A stretch of 64,000 nt of DNA from Rhodanobacteraceae bacterium (GTDB taxonomy: Bacteria > Pseudomonadota > Gammaproteobacteria > Xanthomonadales > SZUA-5), in assembly GCA_016717705.1 (NCBI GenBank), contig JADKFD010000017.1, positions 1-64,000 of the forward strand, in the 5' to 3' direction. The notes below the pieces were generated by a model. That model was given only the letters and a program-made list of their open reading frames with translations. It had not been told where the DNA came from and searched no databases. Shown piece by piece: positions 1 to 9,649 of this stretch (its first letter is position 1; each line of letters begins with the position of its first letter). The position numbers and the translations under genes are program-made.

Positions 1-35
1 TCGTCAGCAAGTGCCCCGCCAAAACGCCCTCCGCA

Positions 36-62
36 TTGTTGCCGGCCAACTCATGTTATACA
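36..62 (+). promoter_or_regulatory. possible promoter of the S8 protease gene
   Basis: TTGTTG (36-41) and TATACA (57-62) are separated by 15 bases and lie 60 bases before the ATG at 122. The spacer is short for sigma-70, so this is only a candidate. Confidence 0.3.
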
Positions 63-121
63 TTCCGGCTGCCAATGCGCCGCCAGGCGGCGCCGTCTTT
101 TCACTGTCCGGGGTGGGTTAA

Positions 122-2379
122 ATGAAGTCAATTCGTTTCCTTGCGCTTGCTGTTTGCGCTGCACTTGTGCTTCCCATAAACGCGGCCCAGGCCACCGATC
201 CAACCGGCAGTCGACAATCGAGCGTCGACACCTACATCGTGCATTTCCGTGAACCCGGATTGCTGTACTACACCGGCGACAACGGCCGTCTGGCGCCGAC
301 CGCTCCGGCCAGCACCGGCGAGCGCCGCTTGAATGCACGGTCGGACGCATCGCTCGCCTACAGCGGCTATCTGCAGGACCTGCAGCGGCAGCGCCTTGCG
401 CGCTTCGAGGGCATGCTGCAGCGCGAAGTCGTGCTGCGCCACAGCTATCACGTCACCTTCAATGGCGTGGCCGTGGACGTCAGCGCGGACGAAGCCGAGC
501 GCCTGCGTACGTTGCCGGAAGTCGCGTCCATCGAAAAGTCGCAGACCTACGAGATCGACACCGACGCCGGCCCGACCCTGATCGGCGCGCCGGGCGTGTG
601 GAGCGGTGCCAGCATGCCCAATGGCTTGCCCAACAAGGGCGAGAACGTGGTCATCGGCGTGCTCGACGGCGGTGCCAACAGCGACCATCCGTCCTTTGCG
701 AATGATCCAAATTGCGGCTTCAGCGCCATGCTGCCCAAGCAGATCAGCGCGGTCGATTGCGGGCAGCCCTTGGGCGTCGGCGGCACGCCGAGGACACCGG
801 CACCACCGGTCACGGCGTGCATACCTCGAGCACCGCCGGCGGCAATGCGCTGAGCACCCCGCTCAACGTGGTGGGCGTGGACCTCAAGTTCAATATTTCG
901 GGTGTCGCGCCGTGCGCCCGCATTCGCCATTACAAGGTGTGCCCGACCAACAGCTGCCCCGGCGCCGACATCCTGGCCGGCATCCAGGCGGCCATCACCG
1001 ACCAGGTCGACGTGGTCAACTTCTCGATCTCCGGCGGCAATACGCCGTGGAGCGACAACGACCGCGGCTTCCTCGACATGGTCAATGCCGACATTTTTGT
1101 CGCGGCGTCTGCGGGCAACACCAGTGCGACGATCGTCGACCCGATCGCCGCGGTCAATCATCGCGGGCCCTGGGTGATGACGGTTGCCAATTCCACGCAC
1201 GACCGCATCGAAGGTTACGAGATCGATGTCGTCGGCGGTCCGCAAAACGTTGCGAGTCAGTCGGGCGCCACGCCGTTCACGACCGCGGTGACCGCTCAGG
1301 TTGCCGTGGGCGCAGCGCTGGGCAGCGAATTGGGCTGCGGTGCAACTTCGCCATATGCCGCCGGCTCCATGACCGGCAAGATCGCACTGATCTCGCGCGG
1401 AACCTGCAATTTCACCGAGAAGTCCCTCAACGCCCAGGCGGCTGGCGCCATCGCGCTGGTGCTCTACAACAATGCGGGCGGTCCGCCGATTTCGATGGCG
1501 GCCGTGTCGCTGCCGAGCACCATGGTCGGCCTTAGCGCCGGCATTGGTCTGCGCGATTTCCTGATCGCCAATCCGGCCGCCCAGATGACGGTGAATTTCC
1601 CGGCGGTGCGCATCACCGACCCGAGCTTTCCCGACGTCCTCAACGCCAGCAGCTTGCGCGGTCCCAACAACAGCTTCGACGTCACCAAGCCGGACATTAC
1701 CGGCCCGGGCACCAATATCTATGCTGCGGTATCGGATGCCGCTGGCCAGTTCGGCTTCCTGACCGGCACCTCGATGTCCTCGCCGCATCTGGCCGGCTCC
1801 GGCGCGCTGGTTCGCGCGGCGCATCCGACCTGGACACCGCAAGAGGTCAAGAGCGCGCTGCAATTGACTGCCTCGCGCAATGGCTTGAAGCAGACCGGCC
1901 TGACCCAGTGGGACGCCGATGATGTCGGCAATGGGCGCGTCAACGTCGGAGCGGCAGTCCGCACGGGCTTGGTGATGAATGAGACCTTCGCGAACTTCCT
2001 GGCCGCCAATCCGGCCACCGGCGGCCAGCCGCGTGATCTCAACCTGCCGAGCCTGCGCCACACCACCTGCGCCAACTCGTGCACGTTCACGCGCACCTTC
2101 CGCAACACCAAGACGACGCCAGTGACCTGGAACGCCATCGTCAGCGATGCGCCGCCGGGCACCACCATCAGCGCGCCCGGTCCGTCCTTCAGCTTCACCG
2201 GCAATCTGGCGCAGACGCAGACGGTCACCATCACGGTCACCTTGGCCAATACGATCGCGACGACCTCCTTCGGCCATCTGATCTTCCGTGACGCGGCAAC
2301 CACCTTGCCGGATGCACGGATGAGCGTCGCCATTCGTGGCACGGTCACCGACAACTTGTTCCAGAACGGCTTCGAATAA
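122..2379 (+). CDS. secreted subtilisin-like (S8) serine protease with PA domain, frameshifted
   Basis: This gene encodes an exported S8 peptidase. A signal peptide ending near AAQA (residues 1-24) is followed by an I9-type propeptide (about 35-145) and the catalytic Asp182 in GVLDGG. The catalytic His in GTTGHGVHT and Ser in GTSMSSPHLAG are in a different frame: the first frame runs 122-853, the second is open to 2379. The break is near 785-790, where one extra C in the CC at 788-789 would restore a normal PEDTGTTGHG motif. A PA domain is inserted between His and Ser, and the protein ends in FQNGFE, a C-terminal ending I associate with secreted proteins of this order. It is either a recent pseudogene, a phase-variable gene or a sequencing error. 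Confidence 0.85.
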
Positions 2380-2393
2380 GCCGATTGTGCGAC

Positions 2394-2420
2394 CGGGCAG
2401 CCCAGGGTACGGGCTGCCCG
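2394..2420 (+). terminator. stem-loop after the S8 protease
   Basis: A 9-bp stem GGGCAGCCC/GGGCTGCCC with a 7-base loop starts 15 bases after the protease stop. No T-run follows, so termination may be imperfect. Confidence 0.5.
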
Positions 2421-2499
2421 CTTGCAAGAGCTTGCGTGATCGGGGTTTCCCCGTCTAAAATCGGCGGCTAACGTTACAAGTCATCAGGGATGGTGCGCC

Positions 2500-2625
2500 A
2501 TGAAGGTTCTTTCCTCGCTCAAGTCTGCCAAGTCGCGCCATCGTGACTGCAAGGTGGTTCGCCGCCGTGGCAAAGTATTCGTGATCTGCAAGAGCAACCC
2601 GCGTTTCAAGGCGCGTCAGCGTTGA
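2500..2625 (+). CDS. rpmJ: 50S ribosomal protein L36, short zinc-independent type
   Basis: A 41-residue basic protein starting MKVLSSLKSAKSRHRDC and ending NPRFKARQR, clearly ribosomal protein L36 of the large subunit. Only two cysteines remain (Cys17 and Cys30) of the four-ligand CxxC...C....H zinc set found in zinc-binding L36. It therefore belongs to the C-minus (YkgO-like) group that works without zinc. As I recall, Xanthomonas proteins of the same length and sequence are the ordinary L36 there, so this need not be a zinc-starvation paralogue. It is monocistronic, with a strong terminator directly downstream. Confidence 0.93.
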   Translation: MKVLSSLKSAKSRHRDCKVVRRRGKVFVICKSNPRFKARQR

Positions 2626-2650
2626 GCTTTGCCCTCACGGGATGTAGCAG

Positions 2651-2680
2651 AGGCCGCCTTCGGGGCGGCCTTTGTGTTTC
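2651..2680 (+). terminator. rho-independent terminator of rpmJ
   Basis: GGCCGCC-TTCG-GGGCGGCC hairpin with a stable tetraloop, followed by a T-rich tail (tttgtgttt), 27 bases after the rpmJ stop. Confidence 0.85.
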
Positions 2681-2697
2681 TGGGATCTGAAGCAGGA

Positions 2698-2775
2698 GCA
2701 TCGCGCGCGAGCGCGCTCCTACAAAATGCCGAGAGTCCACGCAAGAATTGTAGGAGCGCGCTCGCGCGCGATGCT
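2698..2775. repeat. REP-like palindrome pair, family R1 (copy a)
   Basis: Two 27-base palindromic units with the core TAGGAGCGCGCTCGCGCGCGAT, each itself able to form a hairpin, face each other across about 24 unrelated bases (2698-2724 and 2748-2775). The same unit recurs in pairs at 18810, 20662, 25396, 34867, 48771 and 59318. No RAYT transposase gene is present in the window. Confidence 0.85.
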
Positions 2776-2908
2776 CTGCGGCAAAAGCACGGGCGAAACC
2801 GGCGCCAAGCGTTCCTCAGTTCACATTATGTTGCCACGCCTCTTCTGTGCCTTGCGCACAGACGCTAATCTAGGCGGTGTCCTGCGCATGAACCCAAGGA
2901 GGTGTGCC

Positions 2909-3244
2909 ATGTCCAAAATCCGAGTCCTGTGGATCCCGATAGCGCTGGTTGCAGCTCTGGCCACGACGTCGGTGTCGGCCGAAACCTTGCTGGTGCAGCG
3001 GGTGGAGCGCGCCAAGGCTTCGGCTCTGCCGCGCGCCGGCACGTCCATGGCCGCGGTCGAAGCGCAATACGGCGCACCCGAAAGCAAGCTGGACGCGGTT
3101 GGCAAGCCGCCGATCACGCGCTGGAACTACCCTGCATTCACGGTCTATTTCGAGTACGACCACGTGGTCAACGCGGTAGTCAAGAAATCCAGCCCCGAAG
3201 AGATCGGGCCCAAGCCCGTCGCGACCGGGCAACACCAGGGATGA
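2909..3244 (+). CDS. small exported protein, conserved hypothetical, BamE/SmpA-like pattern
   Basis: A 111-residue protein with a signal peptide (hydrophobic 5-22, cleavage near SVSA/E). The mature part carries GTSMAAVEAQYGAP and TRWNYPAFTVYFEYDHVV, which resembles the small BamE/SmpA fold but lacks a lipobox. The start at 2909 is chosen because AAGGAGGTG (2896-2904) lies just upstream; an earlier in-frame ATG at 2888 has no such site. Its stop overlaps the aguA start by four bases (ATGA), so the two are probably translated together. Its function is not known to me. Confidence 0.75.
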   Translation: MSKIRVLWIPIALVAALATTSVSAETLLVQRVERAKASALPRAGTSMAAVEAQYGAPESKLDAVGKPPITRWNYPAFTVYFEYDHVVNAVVKKSSPEEIGPKPVATGQHQG

Positions 3245-4278
3245 CGGCGGCGCCTCGCTGGCCGGCCGAGTGGGAAGCACAGGCCGGAATTCTGCTGGCG
3301 TGGCCGCATGGCGATACCGACTGGGCCGCCAATCTTGCGGCGGTCGAGGGCTGCTATCGCGAGCTGATCCACAGCATCCTTGGTTTCGAGGACGTCTATC
3401 TGATCGTCTCTGATGAGGCGGTCAGGAAGCGCGCGCTCGAGGTGCTGGGATCTGCCATCGGCACATTTGAAAATCAGCTCCACTGGATCGAGTTGCCATA
3501 CAACGACACCTGGCTGCGCGATTCTGGTCCGATCACCCTGCTCGACGGCCGCAAGCCGCGCTGGCTCGATTTCCGTTTCACCGGCTGGGGCGACAAGTTC
3601 GAGGCCAGTCTGGATGACGCCATCCCTGCCGGTCTGGCCGCTCACCCGCTGTTCACGCACATGCCGCGCCAGCGCGTTGACTTCGCGCTGGAAGGCGGCG
3701 CCGTCGAAACCGATGGTGCCGGTACCTTGCTGGCGACCTGGACCTGCCTGTCGCGCCGGCATCCGGGCAAATCGCGCGCCGAGGTCGAACGCATCCTGGC
3801 CGACACGCTGGCCATCGATCGCTTCCTGTGGCTGGCGCACGGGGAACTGGCGGGCGACGACACCGATGCGCATATCGACACGCTGGCGCGCTTCGCCGCG
3901 CCGGACCGTATCGTTTACCAGGCGTGCGAGTCACCGTCCGATCCGCATTTTGCCGCGCTGGAGGCAATGGCCGAAGAATTGGCGCTATTCCAGACGCGCC
4001 AACGACGGCCCTTCGAGCTGTTCCCGCTGCCGTTCGCACCACCGATTTTTGCCGAAGACGGCCGCCGCCTGGCCGCTTCCTATGCCAATTTCCTGATCGT
4101 CAACGGCGGCGTGTTGATGCCCGGCTATGACGTCGACACCGATCTGGACGCTTTCGAAGTGCTCCAGGCCGCGTTTCCCGACCACGACGTCGTGATCGTG
4201 CCGTGCCGGGCGCTGATCGAACAGAATGGCAGCCTGCATTGCGTGACCATGCAGTTGCCGGAAGGAGTTGCGGCTTGA
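3241..4278 (+). CDS. aguA: agmatine deiminase
   Basis: Hydrolyses agmatine to N-carbamoylputrescine and ammonia, the first step of arginine-derived putrescine synthesis in the cytoplasm. The 345-residue protein has the porphyromonas-type peptidyl-arginine deiminase fold. Visible are WPHGDTDW near the start, NDTWLRDSGP, LEGGAVETDGAGTLL, HGELAGDDTDAHID, and the C-terminal GSLHCVTMQ with the catalytic cysteine. Length fits the family (about 340-370). It overlaps the preceding small gene by ATGA and the next gene, aguB, by TTGA, so three genes appear translationally coupled. Confidence 0.93.
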   Translation: MTAAPRWPAEWEAQAGILLAWPHGDTDWAANLAAVEGCYRELIHSILGFEDVYLIVSDEAVRKRALEVLGSAIGTFENQLHWIELPYNDTWLRDSGPITLLDGRKPRWLDFRFTGWGDKFEASLDDAIPAGLAAHPLFTHMPRQRVDFALEGGAVETDGAGTLLATWTCLSRRHPGKSRAEVERILADTLAIDRFLWLAHGELAGDDTDAHIDTLARFAAPDRIVYQACESPSDPHFAALEAMAEELALFQTRQRRPFELFPLPFAPPIFAEDGRRLAASYANFLIVNGGVLMPGYDVDTDLDAFEVLQAAFPDHDVVIVPCRALIEQNGSLHCVTMQLPEGVAA

Positions 4279-5165
4279 GTTCCAGCCTGAGGGTAGCCCT
4301 GGTCCAGGATCGCGACCGCGGCAGCGTCGATGCCAATCTCACCCGAATCGAGCAACAGGTAGCGCAGGCCGCGGCAGCGGGCGTGCGTCTGGTGCTGCTG
4401 CAGGAACTGCACAACGGCGCCTATTTCTGCCAGCACCAGGATGTGGCCGAGTTCGATCGCGCCGAAGCGATACCCGGACCCAGCAGTGAACGGCTGTCGG
4501 CGCTCGCCGCTGTTCACAATGTCGTGCTGGTGGCCTCGCTGTTCGAACGCCGCGCCGCCGGCCTGTATCACAACACGGCGGTGGTGTTCGATGCCGATGG
4601 CCGCATCGCCGGCCGCTATCGCAAGATGCACATCCCCGACGACCCCGGCTTCATGGAGAAGTTCTACTTCACGCCGGGGGACTTGGGTTTCGAGCCGATC
4701 GACACCGCGGTCGGACGCCTCGGCGTGCTCGTGTGCTGGGACCAGTGGTACCCGGAAGCTGCGCGCCTGATGGCACTCGCTGGTGCCGATCTGCTGCTCT
4801 ACCCCACCGCCATCGGTTGGGATCCGCGCGACGAGAGCGCCGAGAAACTGCGCCAGCAGGACGCCTGGGTGATCAGCCAGCGCGGCCATGCGGTTGCCAA
4901 CGGTCTGCCGGTGCTGAGCTGCAACCGGGTCGGTTTCGAGGCCGATCCGACTGGCCTGGGTGCCGGCATCCAGTTCTGGGGCAGCAGTTTCGTCGCCGGC
5001 CCGCAGGGCGAGCTGCTGGCGCGCGCCGGCGACAGCGATGACGAATTGCTGATCGCCGATGTCGACTTGCAGCGCAGCGAAAACGTGCGCCGCATCTGGC
5101 CTTTCCTGCGCGATCGGCGCATCGATGCGTACGGGGATCTGACCCGGCGGTTTCGGTTGCCATGA
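4275..5165 (+). CDS. aguB: N-carbamoylputrescine amidase
   Basis: Hydrolyses N-carbamoylputrescine to putrescine, CO2 and ammonia. It is a 296-residue nitrilase-superfamily protein with the full Glu-Lys-Cys triad: Glu in LLQELHNGAYF, Lys in RYRKMHIPDDPG, Cys in VLVCWDQWYPEAARL. The start is a TTG at 4275 overlapping the aguA stop (TTGA), with GAAGGAG at 4261-4267 as ribosome binding site; no ATG fits the family's N-terminus. Together with aguA it forms the complete two-enzyme agmatine route. Confidence 0.93.
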   Translation: MSSSLRVALVQDRDRGSVDANLTRIEQQVAQAAAAGVRLVLLQELHNGAYFCQHQDVAEFDRAEAIPGPSSERLSALAAVHNVVLVASLFERRAAGLYHNTAVVFDADGRIAGRYRKMHIPDDPGFMEKFYFTPGDLGFEPIDTAVGRLGVLVCWDQWYPEAARLMALAGADLLLYPTAIGWDPRDESAEKLRQQDAWVISQRGHAVANGLPVLSCNRVGFEADPTGLGAGIQFWGSSFVAGPQGELLARAGDSDDELLIADVDLQRSENVRRIWPFLRDRRIDAYGDLTRRFRLP

Positions 5166-5530
5166 CCTGAAGCTAAGAGCATTTTTCCGCAAAGGACGCA
5201 ACGGCGAAGCGACCAGCGACCTCGACATGTGCGCACGTTGCTGAATCATTTGCGTCGCAGTCGATTCCCGCCTCCGCTAGTCTTCGTCGGCGTTTCCCTC
5301 TGCCCTTTCGCGCGTCCGTTGCAGCCGGCACCAGATTCGCGGACCAAACGCTCTGGTCCCAATGGTGGGGCTTGAGCCGACCGTCGTAGAATACTCCCGC
5401 TGAACGGTGGACTGGGACCGCCGAAACACTTGTCCCTCCGGCGCCCGCACCCTACGCCGCTTTCGACGGCCAGCCGCTGATCGAGACACGCGTCGGCGAC
5501 ATCGAATACACGCTGCTCGGCACTGCCCAT

Positions 5531-6640
5531 GTGTCCAAAGCCAGCGTCGATGCAGTCCGCCATCTGATCGCGACGCGCAGCTTCGACCTGATCGCGGTCG
5601 AACTGGACGAGCACCGCCACCACTCGCTGCTGCGCCCGGACGACTGGCGCAACGTCGATCTGTTCAAGATTGTCAAGGATGGCAAGGCGGGCATGCTGGC
5701 GGCCAACCTGGCGCTGGGTGCCTATCAACGCCGTCTGGCCGAGCAGTTCGGCGTCGAACCCGGCGCCGAGCTCAAGACGGCGTGCCTGGAAGCGGGGCCG
5801 CGCAACATTCCGGTGGAACTGATCGATCGCGATGTCGGCGTCACCCTGAAGCGTGCGTATGCCGCGGTCGGGTTCTTCGACAAGATGACGATCGTCGGCG
5901 GGCTGATTGCCAGCGCCATCAGCAGCGACGAGATCACCGAAGCGGACGTCGAGAAGCTGAAGGAAGGCGACATCCTGACCAATACCTTCGACGAGTTCGC
6001 ACGCCAGAGCAAGCCGCTGCACCACGCGCTGATCGTCGAGCGCGACCGCTACATGGCGGCGCGACTGCGCGAGTCCAGCAAACCGGGCCAGCGCGTGCTG
6101 GTGGTGGTCGGCGCCGGGCACCTGGCGGGTCTGGCGCGGGCGCTCGAAGGTCGCGATCCGGGCGATACCGAGACGCTGGAAACCCTGGGCGCCCTGCCCG
6201 CGCCGAGCATCTGGCCCAAGCTGTTCGGCTATCTGGTGATCGCGCTGCTGATCGGCGGCTTCGTCTGGGCATTCGCTCAGGGTGTCGATGTCGGTCGCGA
6301 TCTGGTGTCCTTCTATGTTTTCGCCACCGGTGGTTTCGCCGCGCTGGGCGCCCTGATTGCGGGTGGCCATCCGCTCAGCATCGTTGCTGCGTTCCTGTCC
6401 GCGCCGCTGACCGTGTTGCACCCGGCGCTCGCCGCGGGCATGTTCAGCGCCGGCGCCGAAGTGTGGATCCGCAAGCCGCGGGTAGCCGATTTCGAGGCCC
6501 TGCGCGACGACCTGAAGCAGTGGCGTGGCTGGTGGAAGAACCGCGTCGCGCGCACCCTGTTGGTATTTTTCCTGACCAATGCCTGCACCGGCATTGGTGT
6601 CTATCTCACCGGTATCGAATTTTTTCGCAGGTTGAGTTGA
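5531..6640 (+). CDS. TraB/GumN-family membrane protein (TraB domain-containing)
   Basis: An integral membrane protein of the TraB (PrgY) family; its biochemical role is not settled, and related proteins are linked to pheromone shutdown and to organelle and lipid biology. After the TraB domain come an LVVVGAGHLAGL motif and four predicted membrane helices in the last third. Recognisable family sequence (IEYTLLGTAHV) continues upstream in the same frame to about 5462. That frame is open from 5390 but contains no ATG, GTG or TTG before the GTG at 5531. The true start is therefore a rare codon or is hidden by an indel. The stop overlaps the next start by one base (TGATG). Confidence 0.8.
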   Translation: MSKASVDAVRHLIATRSFDLIAVELDEHRHHSLLRPDDWRNVDLFKIVKDGKAGMLAANLALGAYQRRLAEQFGVEPGAELKTACLEAGPRNIPVELIDRDVGVTLKRAYAAVGFFDKMTIVGGLIASAISSDEITEADVEKLKEGDILTNTFDEFARQSKPLHHALIVERDRYMAARLRESSKPGQRVLVVVGAGHLAGLARALEGRDPGDTETLETLGALPAPSIWPKLFGYLVIALLIGGFVWAFAQGVDVGRDLVSFYVFATGGFAALGALIAGGHPLSIVAAFLSAPLTVLHPALAAGMFSAGAEVWIRKPRVADFEALRDDLKQWRGWWKNRVARTLLVFFLTNACTGIGVYLTGIEFFRRLS

Positions 6641-9336
6641 TGAGCATTTTTTCCTGGATGTCCCGTCCCGCGTGGCAGTCACGCGACACCACCAAACGCG
6701 CCGCCGCGGTCGCCACCGGCCGCGAAGCCGCCCTGGTCGCAGAACTGCCGCAACTCGTCCGCAATGATCCGGAAGCCAGCGTGCGCCGCGCGGCGCTGGA
6801 ACGGATCGACGATCTGACCCTGGTTGCCGATCGCATGAGCAACGACGCCGACGCCGGCATTCGCGAACGCGCCCGCGCGCGTCTGGTCGACCTGCTGGCC
6901 GGCAAGGCGCCGGTCGCCGAACGACGTCGCGCGCTGGGTCTGGTCGAGGACCAGGGCCTGCTGGAACAGATCGCCAAACGCGCCCCCGAGGTCGAACTCC
7001 GCCGCGCCGCGCTGGAGCGCTGCAAGCGCGTGGGCTTCATCGCCGAACGCGTGCTCGAGGATGCCGACGCCGATCTGCGCATCGAACTCTTGACCCGGGT
7101 CGAGCAGACGCCGACGCTGGAGCGGCTGGCGCAGCAGGCGCGCACCAAGGACAAGCGATTGTTCCGGGCGATCCGCGAACGCCTGGATGCCGGCAAGCTC
7201 GCCGCGGGCGAAAACGACACCCTGCTGGCGCACGCCGAATCCCTTTGCGGGGCACTGGAAACACATCTGCGGCGCCCCGGCGCCGACGCGGCCGCTGCCC
7301 TGGCCAATGCCGAATCGGAATGGGCGACGCTGCGCGCGCGCATCGACGACCGCTTCGACAAACGCTTCGAGGGCGCCCTGCAGACGCTCAAGGCGACCAT
7401 CGGCGCAATCGCCCGCATCGGCGAAGAAGCAGCAGAACCGATCGCGTCAACGGTCGCGTCAACGGTCGCGTCAGCGCCCGTCGAGACGGTCGCCATGGTC
7501 GAGAGCGCCACGTCCGAGGAAGCCGCGCAGGCGCCAGTCATCGATGGTCCCGATCCGGCACTGGCCGAACTGCTGCAGCGCGCCGAGGAACTGTCCGACG
7601 ATGTCGCCAGCTTTCGAACGCGACGCCCTGCAACGCCGCTGGCAGCAACACTTCGCACTCCGGGTGATCGCGGCGATGCCGATCAGGCGCTGGCGGCACG
7701 CTTCGCCAGCCGCATCGAGGCGCTGAAGGCATCAGCAGAACTGCGCGCCGCAAAGATCGAGCACGCGCGCCAGCTGGTCGACAGCGCCATCGCCGCGGTC
7801 GACACGGCAATCGAAGCCGGACAACTCTCGGGCGCACGCGCGGCGCGCGCGCTGGCCAGGAGTGCCGTCGAAGGCCTGGATGAGCACAGCGCCAAGGCCC
7901 TTGGCCGCAAGCTGGCCGGGCTCGACCCGAAGATCGACAAGCTCGCGCAATGGCAGCGCTGGTCCGACAACAAGGTCCGTACACGCCTGTGCGCAGAAGC
8001 CGAGGCCTTGATCGGCAGCGGCATGCATCCCGACGGTCTGGCCAACAAGATTGCCGAGCTGAAGGCCGCGTGGAAGCGCATCGATGACAGCGAGTCCGAG
8101 CCGGGCGCGCCGGCGCCGGAGTCGGGTTTGTCGCGACGCTTCCGCTTTGTCTGCCACAAGGCGCTCGAACCGGCGCGCGGTTACTTCGAGAAGCGCAAGG
8201 AAGTTCGCGGCAAACGCAGCGACGAGCTTGGCAGCTTCATCGAGCGTGTGCGCACGGAGCTGGCCGCCGAAGGCACCGAAACCAGTGCCCTGATCGCGCT
8301 GAAGCGGGAAGTCGGCGAGCGCCTGCGCCGCGTCGATGAAGTCGATCCGCGCCAGCGCGGCGACATCGGCAAGCAGCTGAAGCAGTTGATCGAGGCCTGC
8401 TCCGCACTGATCGATGCGCGTTTCAACGCCATCGCCGAGGAAAAGCAGAAATTGATCGCGCAACTGCGTCGACAGTTGACCCACGCGGAGCTGGACGCGG
8501 CACTCGACCTGGCCAAGTCTGCGCAGAAGCGCTGGCAGACCCTCGGCAAGGGCTCGCAGAAGACCGATCAGGCCCTGTGGCAGGAACTGCGTGAACTGAT
8601 CGATCCGCTGTTCGAAAAGCGCAACGACGAACTCAAGGCGGTCGACGCGCAGCGCGATGCCGGTCGCGCGGCGGCGCAGGCGTTGATCGACGAGCTGCGC
8701 GCGCTGCCCGCCAGCGAACTCGATTCCACTCGCCTGGAAGCCGAGATCGCGCGCATCGAGAATCTCTGGCGCGGCGACGCAGAGCGGCCGCGCGATCTCG
8801 AGCGCGTGTTCGATCAGGCCACCGCGCAGGCGCAGGCAGCACTGGTTGAACGCCGCCACGGCGAATCCGCAAAACGACAGAACAAGGTCGGAGAACTGGC
8901 CGCCGAGATCGATCGCCTCGAGGCCAATCTCGCGGATGCCGACGACGCGCTGCTGGCAGAGCTGGAAGCCCGCGCACGCACGCTGGATTCAGCTGTTTCC
9001 GCGGCTTTCGCCGGCCGACTGCTGCGACTGCGACCGACCGACGCGGTCGCACGCGAGCGCATGCATGCCGAGCAACTCGCACTCGGCGAACGCCTGACCC
9101 TGGAATACGAATTCCTCGCCGGCGTCGAGTCGCCCGCTTCGTCGCAGTCCGCACGCCTGAACTTGCAGGTGGAAAAGCTGGCGCTGCGCATGTCCACCGG
9201 GCAATCGCGCTCGCCACGCGAAGAACGTGCGGCGCTCGATTTGCGCTGGTGGGCCCTGGGCCCGCTGGCGCCCGCCGAACGCGAACGCTTGCTGGCACGG
9301 CGCGCGCTGGCATTGGCGCAGCTGTGCGAGCATTGA
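6640..9336 (+). CDS. large DUF349-repeat protein
   Basis: An 898-residue cytoplasmic protein with no membrane segment. Residues 1-170 contain HEAT-like alpha-helical repeats (PEASVRRAALERIDDL, PEVELRRAALERCKRV). An Ala/Val/Thr-rich linker near 265-300 includes a short duplicated TVAS segment. The rest is long, charged, helical and matches the DUF349 repeat pattern seen in gammaproteobacterial proteins of this size. Its function is unknown to me. It starts on the last base of the TraB-family stop, so the two genes are coupled. Confidence 0.8.
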   Translation: MSIFSWMSRPAWQSRDTTKRAAAVATGREAALVAELPQLVRNDPEASVRRAALERIDDLTLVADRMSNDADAGIRERARARLVDLLAGKAPVAERRRALGLVEDQGLLEQIAKRAPEVELRRAALERCKRVGFIAERVLEDADADLRIELLTRVEQTPTLERLAQQARTKDKRLFRAIRERLDAGKLAAGENDTLLAHAESLCGALETHLRRPGADAAAALANAESEWATLRARIDDRFDKRFEGALQTLKATIGAIARIGEEAAEPIASTVASTVASAPVETVAMVESATSEEAAQAPVIDGPDPALAELLQRAEELSDDVASFRTRRPATPLAATLRTPGDRGDADQALAARFASRIEALKASAELRAAKIEHARQLVDSAIAAVDTAIEAGQLSGARAARALARSAVEGLDEHSAKALGRKLAGLDPKIDKLAQWQRWSDNKVRTRLCAEAEALIGSGMHPDGLANKIAELKAAWKRIDDSESEPGAPAPESGLSRRFRFVCHKALEPARGYFEKRKEVRGKRSDELGSFIERVRTELAAEGTETSALIALKREVGERLRRVDEVDPRQRGDIGKQLKQLIEACSALIDARFNAIAEEKQKLIAQLRRQLTHAELDAALDLAKSAQKRWQTLGKGSQKTDQALWQELRELIDPLFEKRNDELKAVDAQRDAGRAAAQALIDELRALPASELDSTRLEAEIARIENLWRGDAERPRDLERVFDQATAQAQAALVERRHGESAKRQNKVGELAAEIDRLEANLADADDALLAELEARARTLDSAVSAAFAGRLLRLRPTDAVARERMHAEQLALGERLTLEYEFLAGVESPASSQSARLNLQVEKLALRMSTGQSRSPREERAALDLRWWALGPLAPAERERLLARRALALAQLCEH

Positions 9337-9403
9337 ATTGTTTGCCCGAGTGACAGAACATGCGGCGATCGCGCCGTTTCAGATCGCGAAACCGGAGGGC
9401 CAA

Positions 9404-9649
9404 ATGCCAGACAGAGAACGGCGCAAGCCCGAGCCACCAGCGGGGCGAGTACTGGAGCGCTTGCTGAACGCGACCCAGGTCGAATCGCTGCGCAGTCTCG
9501 AGCACTTCGGCTGGCAACTTACATTCGTGCGCAAGCCGCTGTTCCAGGCCGCGGTACCGATCGTTGTCGACGCCGACCGCAAGAACTATGCGGTCATCGA
9601 GGAGGACGGCACGGTGAACGGCAACCCGCCGTTCAAGATTCGCCCCTGA
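9404..9649 (+). CDS. small conserved hypothetical protein
   Basis: An 81-residue soluble protein (about 60% of the central part is SLEHFGWQLTFVRKPLF followed by VVDADRKNYAVIEEDG). Similar short proteins occur in pseudomonads and xanthomonads without an assigned role. The ATG at 9404 is preceded by GGAGG at 9393-9397. Its 3' end overlaps the convergent omega-amidase gene by 17 bases. Confidence 0.75.
   Translation: MPDRERRKPEPPAGRVLERLLNATQVESLRSLEHFGWQLTFVRKPLFQAAVPIVVDADRKNYAVIEEDGTVNGNPPFKIRP

Noticed and set aside
547..2427. Long open frame (over 600 codons) antisense to the S8 protease
   Set aside because: High-GC codon bias leaves antisense frames open. The translation is Arg/Gly-rich with no family resemblance, while the plus strand carries clear protease motifs.
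2466..2480. Zur box before rpmJ (TAACGTTA palindrome)
   Set aside because: Only eight bases are symmetric and the rest does not match the longer Zur consensus. The gene is likely the ordinary L36.
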